From NCBI GenBank assembly GCA_022702705.1, contig CM040433.1, positions 19,414,682 to 19,478,681 on the forward strand: a stretch of DNA of 64,000 nt, written 5' to 3'. The notes below the pieces were generated by a model. It was not told the DNA's origin, made no database searches, and saw only the letters and a list, made by a program, of their open reading frames with translations. The DNA is from Papilionanthe hookeriana x Papilionanthe teres. Lineage: Eukaryota > Streptophyta > Magnoliopsida > Asparagales > Orchidaceae. Each line of letters starts with the position of its first letter. The first letter of the stretch is position 1. The position numbers and the translations under genes are program-made. This document shows, in pieces, positions 11,600 through 22,122 of the stretch.

Positions 11600-11930
11600 C
11601 CCGCCATTTTCTTACTAAGTACAACATTTATGGAAAGGTACATGTGAACTACTAATTGATAGTGGATGTAATAAATGATACTGAATACCCACACTCCTAT
11701 AATATAAGTCGGGTGAAAAAGAGAATCAACATATTTGTCTCCAAAACGTGTCAAATGACATTCTCTATTGAAAAACATTTTGTATGCGATGTCCTATGTG
11801 ACATTCTTTATATGGATGTTTGTCATCTTGTCATGGGGTCAACATGGCAATTCAATATGGGAGCACTATACAAATGCAGATCGAGCACATTCATTTGAAT
11901 GGAAATGCAAAAGAATTCGGCTATTACTCT
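11600..11930 (+). pseudogene. R1 aspartic protease remnant
   Basis: The active-site triad D-S-G is preserved in the frame reading CELLIDSGCN, with the D-S-G codons at 11658-11666. The chain then shifts frame into the 80-aa piece 11656-11898, which has a VKKRINIFVSKTCQMTFSIE-like section and a tail with MDVCHLVMGSTWQFN, the Reina counterpart of LLGRPWQYD. Residues are missing between the active site and the flap, and the frame change makes it nonfunctional. Confidence 0.7.
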
Positions 11931-12129
11931 CACCATTAATTTCAGTTGCAGTAAAGCCATATATGCTTTACATGTAGTCTCTAGTTCTACACTTATTGAT
12001 GGTTTTAGAGAATCCCTTGCTCCCTTTGCTCTAGTATTTACCAAAAGTAATGTTTATGAAATAGCTGCAACTATTCCAGAGGAAGTAAGCCTTTTGCGTA
12101 AGGAGTTTCAGGACATAAGGCCACTCCAT

Positions 12130-12973
12130 TAATCTGCCCAACTACCACCATTGTACCAACTACCACCATTGTAATCAGTTCAACATCAGATTGATTTCAC
12201 TCCTAATTCTTCCATAATAAACCTACCTCACTATAAGATGAGTCTAAAGGAACATCAAATTTTACAGGAAATGGTAGAAGAACTCCTTCACGAACAACTG
12301 ATTCAGCACAAATTAAGTCAATGTGTCATTCTTGTCTTGCTTGTGCCAAAAAAAGATGCAATTACCATATACGCGTGGATAGCTGAATAAAATTATCGTT
12401 AAGTATCAATTTTCAGTCTCGGGAATAGAAGACGAATTAAGCAAACTATCTAGAGCTATCATTTTCTCAAAAATTAGCCTTCGTGGTGGTTATCATCAAA
12501 TTCGCAAATGACTCAATGATGAATGAAAGAAAGCTTTTAAAACTCATGAAGTGTACAATGCACCAAGCACATTCATGAGCCTTATGAATGAGGTACTAAA
12601 AGCCTTCTTAAATTTATTTTGTGTCGTGCATTTTGACAATATTTTAGTCTATAGTTCTACCCTCGAGGACCATCTATAACCTTTAAAAATATTTCTAGCA
12701 CTCTGAAACAAAAAAAAAAAACTTTATTTGAACAATTCTAAATATAAAAATGCGACATTAAGTGTTTATTTTTTTAGGTTTACTACATCTACTGAAGGAG
12801 TTAATATAGATCCAAGCAAACTAAACACCATAAAGGAATGGAACACATCAACTTCTTTGTTTGAAGTCAGATGTTTTCAGGAGCTTGCAATTTTTTATCG
12901 TAGATTTATCCAGGTGTTTAGTGTGATTATGTCACCAAATACAGATTGCTTAAAATCCAAAGTTTTCAAATGA
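12130..12973 (+). pseudogene. R1 reverse transcriptase remnant
   Basis: Motifs in order: HQIDFTPNSSIINLPHYKMS (about 12185-12240), LLVPKKDAIT (about 12340), a damaged palm, then APSTFMSLMNEVLKAF and the catalytic box near 12632, which reads HFDN instead of [YF]xDD, so the second catalytic Asp is lost. The connection region in 12728-12973 has EGVNIDPSKLNTIKEW and FYRRFIQVFS. Poly-A and frame breaks at about 12710-12730 split it. Confidence 0.8.
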
Positions 12974-13330
12974 GGACAAGATCAGCAAAACAATTTTGAA
13001 ACTATTAAAGAAGCTCTCACGGTAACTCCCGCATTAGCCATCCCAAATTTTGGCAAACCTTTCCATGTGGATATTGATGCCTCTGATATTGGAATTGGGG
13101 AAGTTGTTCTTTCTTCAAAGGATCAACCCTCAATTTTTTTAGTGAGAAGCTCAGAGAAACAAAAACAAAAATAAACTATTTATGGAACAAGAGTTACATG
13201 CTATCATTAGAGCACTCAAACAATAAGAACATTGCCTCATGCATTGACATTTTGTGATATATAGTATTCACCAAGCTTTACAACTTTTAAATTCATAGAA
13301 ATCATTGACTCCAATGTAACGCCTGTTGGA
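12974..13330 (+). pseudogene. R1 RNase H remnant
   Basis: The frame after the stop at 12971 reads FETIKEALTVTPALAIPNFG, then FHVDIDASDIGIGEVV with the first catalytic Asp preserved, then a FFSEKLRE motif. A frameshift near 13130 and further stops end the domain. It sits directly between RT and integrase, as in all Ty3/gypsy elements. Confidence 0.7.
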
Positions 13331-13599
13331 TCTCTTCCTACAAAAGTTTAGCATAGTGTTCAAACATAAAGCAGGCTCACATAATCACGTAGAAGGTGGC
13401 CGCAATAGGCGGCCTTCCCTTTCAGCCTCCCAACAAACCGAAATTACCGGGTTGGAATCCTTAAAGAATTATATAATGGCAATACTAATTTTTCTAAGCT
13501 ATGGTAGCAATGTATAGAATCTCATCCCTTAGAAGATTATTCAATTAACATGATTTTTAATATAAAATAAACCAGTTATGCATACCAGATACTTCATTT

Positions 13600-14560
13600 C
13601 AGTAACGATTGATTAAAAAAATACATATAAGTGGCTCGGCAGCTCATATGGGCCATGCCAAAACTCTTTCTCAGCTACAAAGCATATTTTTTTCTCCAAA
13701 ACTTCATTAAGACGTTACGAGATTCATTGAGAAATGCTCAATTTGCCAATATACAAAGGATCAGCTCAAAATAGAGAGGCTTATACACACGACTTTCTAT
13801 TCCTGCTTCGATATGGGTAGAGCTTAGTCTAAACTTTGTCTTGGGATTACCACAAACAAAGTGAGGATCAAACTCTCTTATGGTTATACTGGACAGGTTT
13901 TCAAAGATGGCACACTGTGTTGCTTGTAAGAAAATGTTTGATGCACTAAATGTAGCTTGATTGTTCTTTAATGAGATTATTCACCTACATGGTCTTCTGC
14001 GAAGCCTCACTTCTGATCGAGATATTAAAGTTACTAGCAACTTCTGGAGGGAATTATAGAAGAGGTTACAAATAGAGCTCCGACTTAGGTTGGCCTATCA
14101 CTTGCAATTGGATGGTCCAACTAAAGTTGTCAACGAAACTCTAGAAAATATGTTGCGATGTTTGATTCAAGATCATTCTAAACGTTGGGATGAAGTATTA
14201 GGGCGAACTGAACACACTAACAACTCTATGCCCAATCGATCAACCAAAAGATCTCCCTTTAGTATCGCATATACAAAAATATTGAATCATACTTTAGACC
14301 TTGTTGAACTTCCAAAATGTAAGAGCACATCTACCACAAATATGGTAACTGATTTCTATAAACTAACATCTAAGTTAAATAAAAACAACTATAAGTATAG
14401 ACAAGTTGTAGCTACTCATCATCGGCACAATGAATTTAACTTAAGTGACCTAGTCTAGTTCATTTTCAAAATGAACGGTTTCCTACAAGAACTTACTCTA
14501 AACTCAGCCCATGCAAACTTAGTCTTCTACCAATTATCAAAAAAAAATTAACTTCAACTC
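13600..14560 (+). pseudogene. R1 integrase remnant
   Basis: The N-terminal zinc-binding region shows AHMGHAKTLSQLQS and CSICQYTKDQ (about 13640-13770). The core start reads LSLNFVLGLPQTK, with Asn in place of the first catalytic Asp, and TSDRD (about 14010) keeps the second. The best piece, 14090-14458 (122 aa), has AYHLQLDGPTKVVNETLENM (catalytic Glu region altered), WDEVLGRTEHTNNSMPNRST and the Reina-type tail. The C-terminal sequence continues in another frame to about 14620 with ISPTFN-like text. Confidence 0.82.
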
Positions 14561-14629
14561 AACATCCACACTTCACCAACTTTAAATATCTCTGATACAT
14601 ACACATATTGAACACTATATGAGTTCTTT

Positions 14630-14644
14630 GAAGCGAGGGAGACA
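14630..14644 (+). other. R1 polypurine tract
   Basis: gaagcgagggagaca directly precedes the 3' LTR; a purine run at this position primes plus-strand DNA synthesis. Confidence 0.7.
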
Positions 14645-14935
14645 TGATGCAAAGCATGATAAAACAAGGGATATCATAACATAATGAGCAGACAACCATC
14701 AACGAATTCATCCTTCTCTTCATGTCATAATCACAATTTACCATCTTTTCTAATGGGGAATATTTTTTATTTTGATTTGATTTTCTATTTTTAGTATTAT
14801 GCTAGTTGGAGAGGATACACATAGGGTTTCTCTAGGGCGAGACGGGGATAGAAAACAAAAAAAAAATTTCCTGATTTTTGGATTGAATCCACTTTTTTTC
14901 ATTTGCTCTATTTTTCCTAGTAAGCTTCTATGCTA
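14645..14935 (+). repeat. R1 3' LTR
   Basis: It begins TGATGCAAAGCATGATAAAA and ends ...CTTCTATGCTA. It aligns with 10021-10302 with many substitutions and small indels, so the insertion is old. Confidence 0.85.
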
Positions 14936-15880
14936 GGAAGCCTTAAAACAAGAATTCAAGGCTTTATTCATGGTTAGAATTGAATGAGAATGGCCACCTC
15001 CTAAGAGAAAAGTAGTTTATTCCAAATTTAATATGTACCGCACCAATCAAATATGACAATATTAATAGGAAGCTGATGCAAAGGCTGGCTCACCGTTTTC
15101 AAGCCCTGATTTTAAAACTAAAAAAAGCTCTTGCACCATCTAAAAGTAGTCAATGGGTCAACAAATAACGGCTTAACAAAGTATCCTACCAAACTAATAT
15201 AAAGGATGGCAGGTTGATCAAATTAATAATAGGCTCTCTGAAAAAGAAAATTAAAGAACTGAATTCTTAAAGCGAATTCCATGCTTCAATGTCAGGAATC
15301 AAGGTTTCTATATGAGATCCTCATAATAATTGCAAACCATCCCTTGAATGAATTGCCTACACTATAGTTAACAAAAAGGCCGGGCAATAGTGATTACTTA
15401 TCACAAAAGAGTAATGAAACATTTCAAAAATAGTATCTACCCACTCTCAAGTTTTAATATCTAAGAAATATTGTCTATTTCATGATGCATTAGTTCTTCC
15501 CTCCAAATAAAACAAGCTATAAGCAGCAAATTCAAATTGAAGAAGAAAACGGATGCAGTTATGACCAGGGAATCCAACGGGAAGGGTTACCACAACAATT
15601 AAGATAATGCACCAAAGAATGGTGCACCGATAATTAGAAACAAAGTGAAAAAAAGATAAAAGTAAAATTCAAGACATAAAGGCAAGCAGTAACTTTTAAT
15701 TGATAGGTTAAATCGGTTCCCGGAAGTCAACAAGGAAATCATCAATGGAGGCAGTTAGAAAACACATTGGATATGCAATCGTACCATTCCTGGTATATAA
15801 GCCAGACCTAGAAACCGCAATTCCCATTGACAAAAAATCAAAGTCCCCGCTACTGAAAGAGAGAAGGGTTCACAACTAGA
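14936..15880. other. Putative MAP-kinase first-intron sequence; no exon seen
   Basis: On the - strand this follows the splice donor of the kinase exon. The AT-rich sequence has no recognisable kinase motif in any frame. It is interrupted on its left by R1. Confidence 0.5.
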
Positions 15881-15886
15881 ACTCAC

Positions 15887-16050
15887 CAAACGATACCGTA
15901 AGCACCTCGGCCTATGGGCCGAATCGGAGGAACGTATTTAGTAGAAACCTCAAAGAGGTTCCCGTAGACATTGTACTGCACGTAGCGACCGTTATGGGTG
16001 AGAACTCCCTTTATCTGCCCTTCTCCTCCGCCAGCTGATCCCGTTTCCAT
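15887..16050 (-). CDS. MAP kinase, first coding exon only (MPK4-like)
   Basis: Reading leftwards from the ATG at 16050, 54 codons plus two bases are open. They encode a short Gly-rich N-terminus, then THNGRYVQYNVYGNLFEV, then YVPPIRPIGRGAYGIV. This is the N-terminus and start of the kinase domain of plant group-B (MPK4-type) MAP kinases, including the Gly-rich ATP loop IGRGAYG. The exon ends TTTG|GTGAGT, a consensus 5' splice donor, and the split codon TG| would give the expected Cys. MAP kinases relay stress and developmental signals in cytoplasm and nucleus. No later exon was recognised in the 15.9 kb on its 3' side, which holds R1, the MITE and T1. The gene therefore has a very long first intron or is a broken fragment. 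Confidence 0.85.
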
Positions 16051-16190
16051 CCTCTCTCTCTCCCTCTCTTTCTCTCTCTCTCTCTCTCAAATTAAAAGGA
16101 GCAGAGAAGCTGAGAAGAGACCGAGAAGAAGGCAAGTAGAGCAAAAAGAAGGGGATCCGGCTATAGGAAGCTCGTGAATTTGGGAGTTGA
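16051..16190 (-). promoter_or_regulatory. Probable 5' UTR with GA microsatellite upstream of the MPK exon
   Basis: On the coding strand a purine GA/GAGA tract (16051-16088; CT on the + strand) lies immediately before the ATG, followed upstream by mixed GA-rich sequence. Such CT/GA tracts are common in plant 5' UTRs. The transcription start cannot be fixed. The open frame 15992-16360 across it is compositional. Confidence 0.5.
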
Positions 16191-19159
16191 GACCTCCTTT
16201 TCTCGATTTCCCTTTCGCCTTTGCCTTGCTGCCTTTTTTTTTTCTTCTTCAAGTCTTCTGTTTTTTTATTTTTTTCCTTTCCCCACCTTTTTTTCTCGCC
16301 TGGCCGCCTTGTGGGGAATAGCACGTCAGGTGACTGCGAATGGTCAAAAGAGTGCAGCATTTTTTTTTTTCTTCTGCTGTAGTTGAATTGGTTAGTGGGC
16401 GGCTAAGTTAAGCGTAGGACTGAATTTTTTTTTTTTAATGGGGGCTAAATGATTACTAAAGATCAAAACTTAATTATAATTGATGAAATTCAACCAAAAG
16501 ATATAATAACCTATAAAAAATTAAAGAGAAAGAAAATATAATAAGGGAAGCGAAATAAAAGATGACCTCGAAAAAGGTTCATAAGTGGTCTTGATGAAGA
16601 ATAGCTCCATCCAAGATAATTTGATAGAAACATAGAATAAGTCACATAACTTGTTTGTCCAAATAGTTGAAGTGAGGATTCAGAAGTATCTCCATCAAAA
16701 TAGTCATTCTAGCAGAACATTAAATAGCGAGAACTAAGTAAATGTAATATTATTTGAGCAACATACACATTCTCGAAGGCAATGGAGAGTAGCAAACCCA
16801 ATCAGAGATAAGTTTGTTTATTTCCGGTGAAAAGAACCATATCAACTTATGGCAAGAGAAAAAGCAATAGAGAACTAGCATATCCACCCGTAGCAACAAT
16901 GAAAAGTGCAGCGAAAACCAGAAAGATGTAGAAAATAACAGTCTTTTCATTATAGTGTTAGGTGGCAAGCAAATAGAAGAATCTTGATCAATGGTTCAAC
17001 ACCTTTAAAAAAGGGGGTTTTACATAGAGTGCACTCAAAACATACTGTTGGCCGCTTGCCAACCCCCACCAGTCCAGTTCCCGAGGGCGTGTCATCGGGT
17101 ATGGTGGTGTCGGTGTCGTTGTTGTCCAGGTGTCGCCATTATGTTATCAATAACATTGCTCTTTTCTTCGAATAACCTTCTTTTCTCAGATTGTGTAAAT
17201 GACCTTAAGATACTTAGAAACTCAGAGAAAAAAGAAAAAGGCAAGTAAGAATAGAAAACAAACACAAGAAAAGTATCGTGGTAAGCCCTGTAGAGAGAAC
17301 TCTAGAATTTTTTACTCCTAAGGTACTCGTAAAAAGAAAGCCACATGAAAATCCTTAACCAGAGATTTTGGTACGATACCTTTTCGAAGTTTCTCTTTCT
17401 CTTTGTGGCTTTCTATTTTATTCTTCTAGATACATAAACAATGTTACATTTTATTATAAATTTTAGGACATTCAGTTTAATTAAGCTTTGAGAAGCTAAA
17501 GGAAACACCAAGGTAATCCGAATTTAGGATTTTATATTGAAAGGCAATGGCCCACCATAATTTTTTAGTAGCGGTCTCGTCAATCAACTTAAAAAAGCAA
17601 ATGACAAATTTAGAAGAAGCATTAGCATAGAGATTAGTAGTCATATGAAAAATATGAAGAGCACGAGTAAGACAGTTAATAAAGTTAATGATACAGAGTT
17701 TTTTTAAATCTTTGAAGTGGTCGAATTAGTAGATGAGGAGATCTCCTGAGATTCTTAGGAGAGTGTAAGATGGATATTTAGGAAAATATATTAGTGAGAC
17801 TAAGTATATAGGCCTAGTGGTGATTTGGAAGGAGGATTTTGAATTTTTGACTCGAACTAATAATTTCCACTCATTTTATTAAAAATGTTGTCTGTAGAAG
17901 TTATATATATATTCTTTGATTTTTTGGGTTGTAAATCATTATAATTTTTACTACAGTAGCCTTAAATAAATTAGGAATATTGTCAATGGATATTAAGCAA
18001 GAGGATCTAAAAATTTGTATGTAATTAGCCTTGAATTATTCATTCAATCGAAAGTGATTCTGAACCTAGTCCAAAATGACATTGATTTCACTAACTCTTG
18101 CATTAGGTTTTAAAATTAGAATTAAAGAATGAAAACTTTGGATTTTTTTTTATTTGGAGTATTGTAGAAACTTGGATTCTAAATAATAACATCAATTTTA
18201 GAAGAATATTTCTAAGAATGTAAAGATCCCAACTCAAAAAAGAAATGATTATAAGGGTTCAACCAAACCCTTGTTAAGGCCGACCACCAAGCCTCTTTCA
18301 ATCACCTTAAATAACTCCAATTTCACACAAAATCCATCTCTCTTTTACTTTATAAATTAACAGTCATATATAAATTATTTTATTCTAAAATAAACATCTC
18401 TTCACTTTAAAAATACCAGAGAAGGGATACATTATAGTGGCTCTTTGACTTGGTCATCATAATGCCACTCTTACTTCCTTGTTGTCCCACCTGCCCATTT
18501 CGTTTATTAACTTTAACTTTAACCTAAGCATGAAAAATGACACCTAAGCAAGAAAGCTACTTATGGTCAATACTTATATGAAATAAGGTTGTAAACAAAC
18601 ACATATCTTATACATTACAATCTTGAAAAATGCAAATACTAATGATATAATGAAACAAATCTTCAAATTAATTTCATGCATTTTATTAAACTTTTCCCCT
18701 CATAATTGGACCTTCTAAATGTAAAATAATTATGTTGGATTGTGCTCTGGTATTAGATCTCACATGGATTTTAGGATCAACTCCAGCGAAATCACGTAAA
18801 TCGTCCACATATATAAGATGAGAAACTCTGTGTTCACAAGTCATAAATCCCATATGCTTTAAATAAGGGAAATGTGTGTCCATATGTCTAAGGATAACAT
18901 TCATAACATTGGCAAATGATAAGGTTATTAGGGACTCATGGTTCCATCACTCCGGGGTCATTTAAGGTTTGTGGTTTGATTAGTCACAAGTAATTGGAAG
19001 ATATTTTGTTAGCAGCCATGAGTTTCCTCCTCCAAATATCTTCTCAAACTAGGTTACATTTTTATGTTCAAGTTTAAGTTATTAATGTCTTTTAGAGTGG
19101 ATTTTTTGTCATTAAATTGATTTGGTACTTTAGCCCAAATTAAGTGTAATTTTATTCTC
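16191..19159. other. Gene-free AT-rich region upstream of the MPK exon
   Basis: It includes T-rich runs (16227-16288, 16360-16375, 16425-16436) and a small GC-richer patch at 17040-17150. Open stretches such as 16984-17248 and 18686-18904 show no domain. The promoter of the kinase gene, if active, would be within the first part. Confidence 0.45.
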
Positions 19160-20228
19160 ATACGAGAAGTCAAACCCTACCGAACCTCCAATCACCTTAG
19201 TTTTAGCTGATTCTAATTTGATCAAGTTAAGTAGAACTAGTCTAGACAGAGTCTCTAGATAATCTGAGTTAACTTGGACATTTTAGTTTTCTCTTAGATT
19301 ATCCTTAAACTTGTTCAAATCGTTCGAAGTTTAATAGGATAACACAAGTTGACTTAGTTTAATCGGGGTCAAACCAGCCGTAGTTGGTTTAGATTTGATT
19401 TAAAATGAATCAAGTTAAACCAAATTAGATTAGCTTAGAAACAAACCAGGTTAAGTTGGAATGCTTCAAGTTAACTCCTGTATTAAATCAAATTTAAGTT
19501 AAATTAGACTTGAGTGTAGGCTAAGTTAATTTAGACTTGATTTATCCCTTTAAGTTAATTTAAGTTAGACTTAAATTAATCCTTGATTAAACTGAGGTTG
19601 AGATTTAAGTCAAGCTTAAAGTTGAATTTTTGGTCGTGTTAATTATATTTTATTCCAATAACCTAAAGCAAAGTTGTCTTTGGGTTAGCCTGATTTATAT
19701 CAGATTGTCTCAATGGGTTAAGTTAATTCTGGTTGGTTCGAATTAAATCAAGCTGACCAGAAGATTGGATTGATCAGACATGAGTTGTATTGATCCAGTC
19801 ATCTAGCTGATTTGGGTTTGGCCTTGTGGTTCTATTGGTTTGGGTTGAACTGATGATTTAGTTGATTTGGGTTGACCATAATTAGCTCCGGTTGGCCATG
19901 ATGATGCAGTTGATTTAGGTTGACATGATTTAAGTCGGGTTTACCCTGATGATTTAGTTGATTTTGGGTTGACCCTGAGTTACGTCGGGTTGACTGAATG
20001 ATTCATTTGATTTGGGTTAACATGAGTTAGGTTAGGTTGACCCGATGATTTAGTTGATTTGGTCTACGTCCAAGTTAAGTTAGACTTAGGCTAGATCAAT
20101 GGGGAATTCAATTTGAACTCAGTTTAAGTTAGGTTAGACTTAATTTAGGCCTACATTGACCTGAGGTTGAATTCAATTTGAACTAAGTCTAACTTAAGTT
20201 TGAATTAGGTTAGGTTTAAGTTGGGTTA
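19160..20228. repeat. Low-complexity TTAAGT/TTGATTTGGGTT-rich region
   Basis: Words such as ttaagtta, ttagactta and gttgatttgggttgac recur throughout. The best ordered part is the 48-bp array listed separately. No coding content is seen. It ends exactly at the left LTR of N0. Confidence 0.6.
19798..20075 (+). repeat. 48-bp tandem minisatellite, about 6 units
   Basis: The unit head gatgatttagttgatttggg starts at about 19852, 19900, 19948, 19997 and 20044, spacings of 48, 48, 49 and 47 bp. A weaker head is near 19804. Units are diverged but in register. Confidence 0.75.
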
Positions 20229-21519
20229 TGATACGCCTAAATAAATGTTCAATTTTTCAAATAGTTTTAATGCATATATTTGGTAATTTTTAATGATATT
20301 GCACTTTAAAGAAATGTATTTTGCTTGTTTTTGGTTTCAGGTGCAATAAATGGATTTTTTGTGAAAATAAAACAGAAACGGTGCAATTTAGAGCAAAAAC
20401 GAGCAAGAAAGAAAATTTTGTCTTGGCACATTTCGATATTTCTTTCTATGCTTAATCTTTTTTATATTTATCACATGTTTTTGAATGAAATTACACTATA
20501 AAAAAGTTGTTTTTATGCTTATCTTGTAGGTAAATATGTTATGAGCGAAACGGAGCTAAAACGGAGCCAAACGGTGGATCTGCTGCATATGGGTGGCAAC
20601 GGTGCCCAGACCAGCACTGACGGTGCCCAGACCGGCACCAACGGTGCCCAAGTCCAGAGAGCAACGATAAATGGCATCGACGATGCCCAAAAACGGTGCT
20701 GACGGTGCTAAAGACGGTTTAGACAGATTTTTGGATGGTTATGACCGAGATTCATTGTATTGGGATGCTTTATGGAAGTTGCTTGAGGCATTTCTTAGGA
20801 AATTTGTCCATAAATTATAAAATAGTGTTTTTATGTTAGAAAAAGAGAGGTTTGTTAGGAAAAATGGGAGGAATGTTGAGAGATCTTAGAATAGGAGTAG
20901 AAATGTAGATTTCTACCTTTTTGGAGAGATTAGAGAGGGGATTTTGAGAGAGTATGTAAGGGAATGTACCAGTATTGCATGGATCAGCGGAGACTTTGTG
21001 GGAGAGATTTTCATCTTCCTTTCAAGCGGAAAAAGCTAAGTATTACGTTCTTCATTATCTTATGATTTTGTAAACACTTATCTTGGGGATTTTCTTTGAT
21101 GAAATGAAGTTTTTTATTATGTTTTCTTCGAGCTTTGTGATGTGTTCTTCTCACTCTTTCTTCTTGTTTGGAAATAGTGGCATGAAAAGATTATGTCATT
21201 GTTTTCATTCTACTTTTATTTTGTAATGAGTAGGATTCATGTTTAGGATTTTGGGATGCATGTTAGAAAAGGTTTTAATTATAAAGTCGATGGTTTTTAC
21301 TTAAATTTCATTTACATTACAATATGGGCCCATTGTAGTGTTAAAATTCATTGTAGTTGCAATAAGATCCGAGAGAACTGTGTATTTATTAATAAAGTGG
21401 AACGACATTTAATTTCATGGATGAGAAATGTAGCCATGGGGTTAAGTGCAAATAAATAGAAAAATATACTTTGATGGGCGTAGAATTAGAGATTTTAGGG
21501 TGACAGACTAAAATCCTAA
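20229..21519 (+). repeat. N0 5' LTR, 3' part deleted
   Basis: It shares long blocks with the N1 LTR: the start, the gcaatttagagcaaaaacgag-like section, aaaaagctaagtatt...gttcttcatt, and gggcgtagaattagagattt near its end. It carries its own GC words (ggtgcccagaccggcaccaa, 20593-20700). Confidence 0.75.
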
Positions 21520-22082
21520 GTAGATGAATGATGAGCAATATAAAATTATCGAACTAATATTTAGAAGAGAGTTTGAGGATATGCTTCAAAAGAACTTTGA
21601 GTTGAGAGACGAGGATAAGGAGATTGATAGACCATTGGAAGAAATTCTTTAGGAATTATAAAAACCTATTTCCTCCACAAAGATGAATATAGAAAGACCA
21701 CCTCCACCATTTATTTAGTACCAAGGGAATGAATTGGAAGATAACTTGAAATAGAATACTAACATAGAAGATTTTGATCCAGAATCTGAATTATCTATAG
21801 AGAATCCGATCTAAAATTTGGGAGATCATGAATTATTGTATAGAGATCCATTTATTATAAATTTTAAGTATGATATTAATATGAATGTTAATAAAATTAA
21901 TAGAAGAATATTGGATTTAGAAAGAAATATGAGGAACAATGATATGAATCAATCTGAAAAAGAAGAGCTGAAAGAAAAATTACAATTCGAAGATTTTGTA
22001 GGAATCCCTAGATTTGAAAATGATTGAGTAAATGATCGAGGGTTACTTAATTGAAATTTTGATCCAAGAGGAATGCTTTATC
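21520..22082 (+). pseudogene. N0 copy of the N-family 3' ORF (unknown protein)
   Basis: Several in-frame stops interrupt an otherwise readable frame. The piece 21818-22027 (69 aa) matches N1 32512-32718 at about 50 of 69 residues by eye, including KINRRILDLERNM, NEEL/KEEL and KFEDF.GIPR. The earlier part has REFEDM-QKNFELRDEDKEI and RPLEEI, also found in N1. Predicted helices are rich in Lys, Glu and Asp. I recognise no known domain. Confidence 0.7.
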
Positions 22083-22122
22083 TGGCTGTCGACGTTAAAC
22101 CAAGTGCTTTATGAGAGGCAAC
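22083..22122 (+). repeat. Athila post-coding motif, N0 copy, broken by A1 insertion
   Basis: ctgtcgacgttaaaccaagt followed by gctttatgagaggcaac. It matches the motif found in N1, A1, A2 and A3. It stops after gcaac, where A1 begins. Confidence 0.8.

Larger units (their letters stand above)
10021..14935 (+). mobile_element. R1: full-length dead Reina-type Ty3/gypsy chromovirus
   Basis: Two short LTRs (282 and 291 bp) flank gag, protease, RT, RNase H and integrase remnants. The 4.9-kb length, short LTRs and integrase text match the Reina clade. The 5-bp flanks are ggaaa (10016-10020) and ggaag (14936-14940), a target duplication with one mismatch. Every coding domain has stops and frameshifts. 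If the MAP-kinase exon at 15887-16050 belongs to a gene running leftwards, R1 sits in its first intron in the antisense direction. Confidence 0.88.
20229..22122 (+). mobile_element. N0: internally deleted fragment of a non-autonomous Athila-type family
   Basis: The left part (20229 to about 21519) aligns with the N1 LTR, starting at TGATACGCC. At about 21520 the alignment jumps from LTR sequence to the N1 region at about 32228, so most of the LTR end, gag and protease are deleted. The right part keeps the unusual 3' ORF and the conserved post-coding motif and is cut at 22122 by insertion of A1. It shows that the N1-type 3' ORF existed in more than one element. Confidence 0.8.

Noticed and set aside
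15992..16360. 122-aa open frame on the - strand over the kinase leader
   Set aside because: Lys/Arg/Glu-rich low complexity from the GA tract; out of frame with the real kinase exon.
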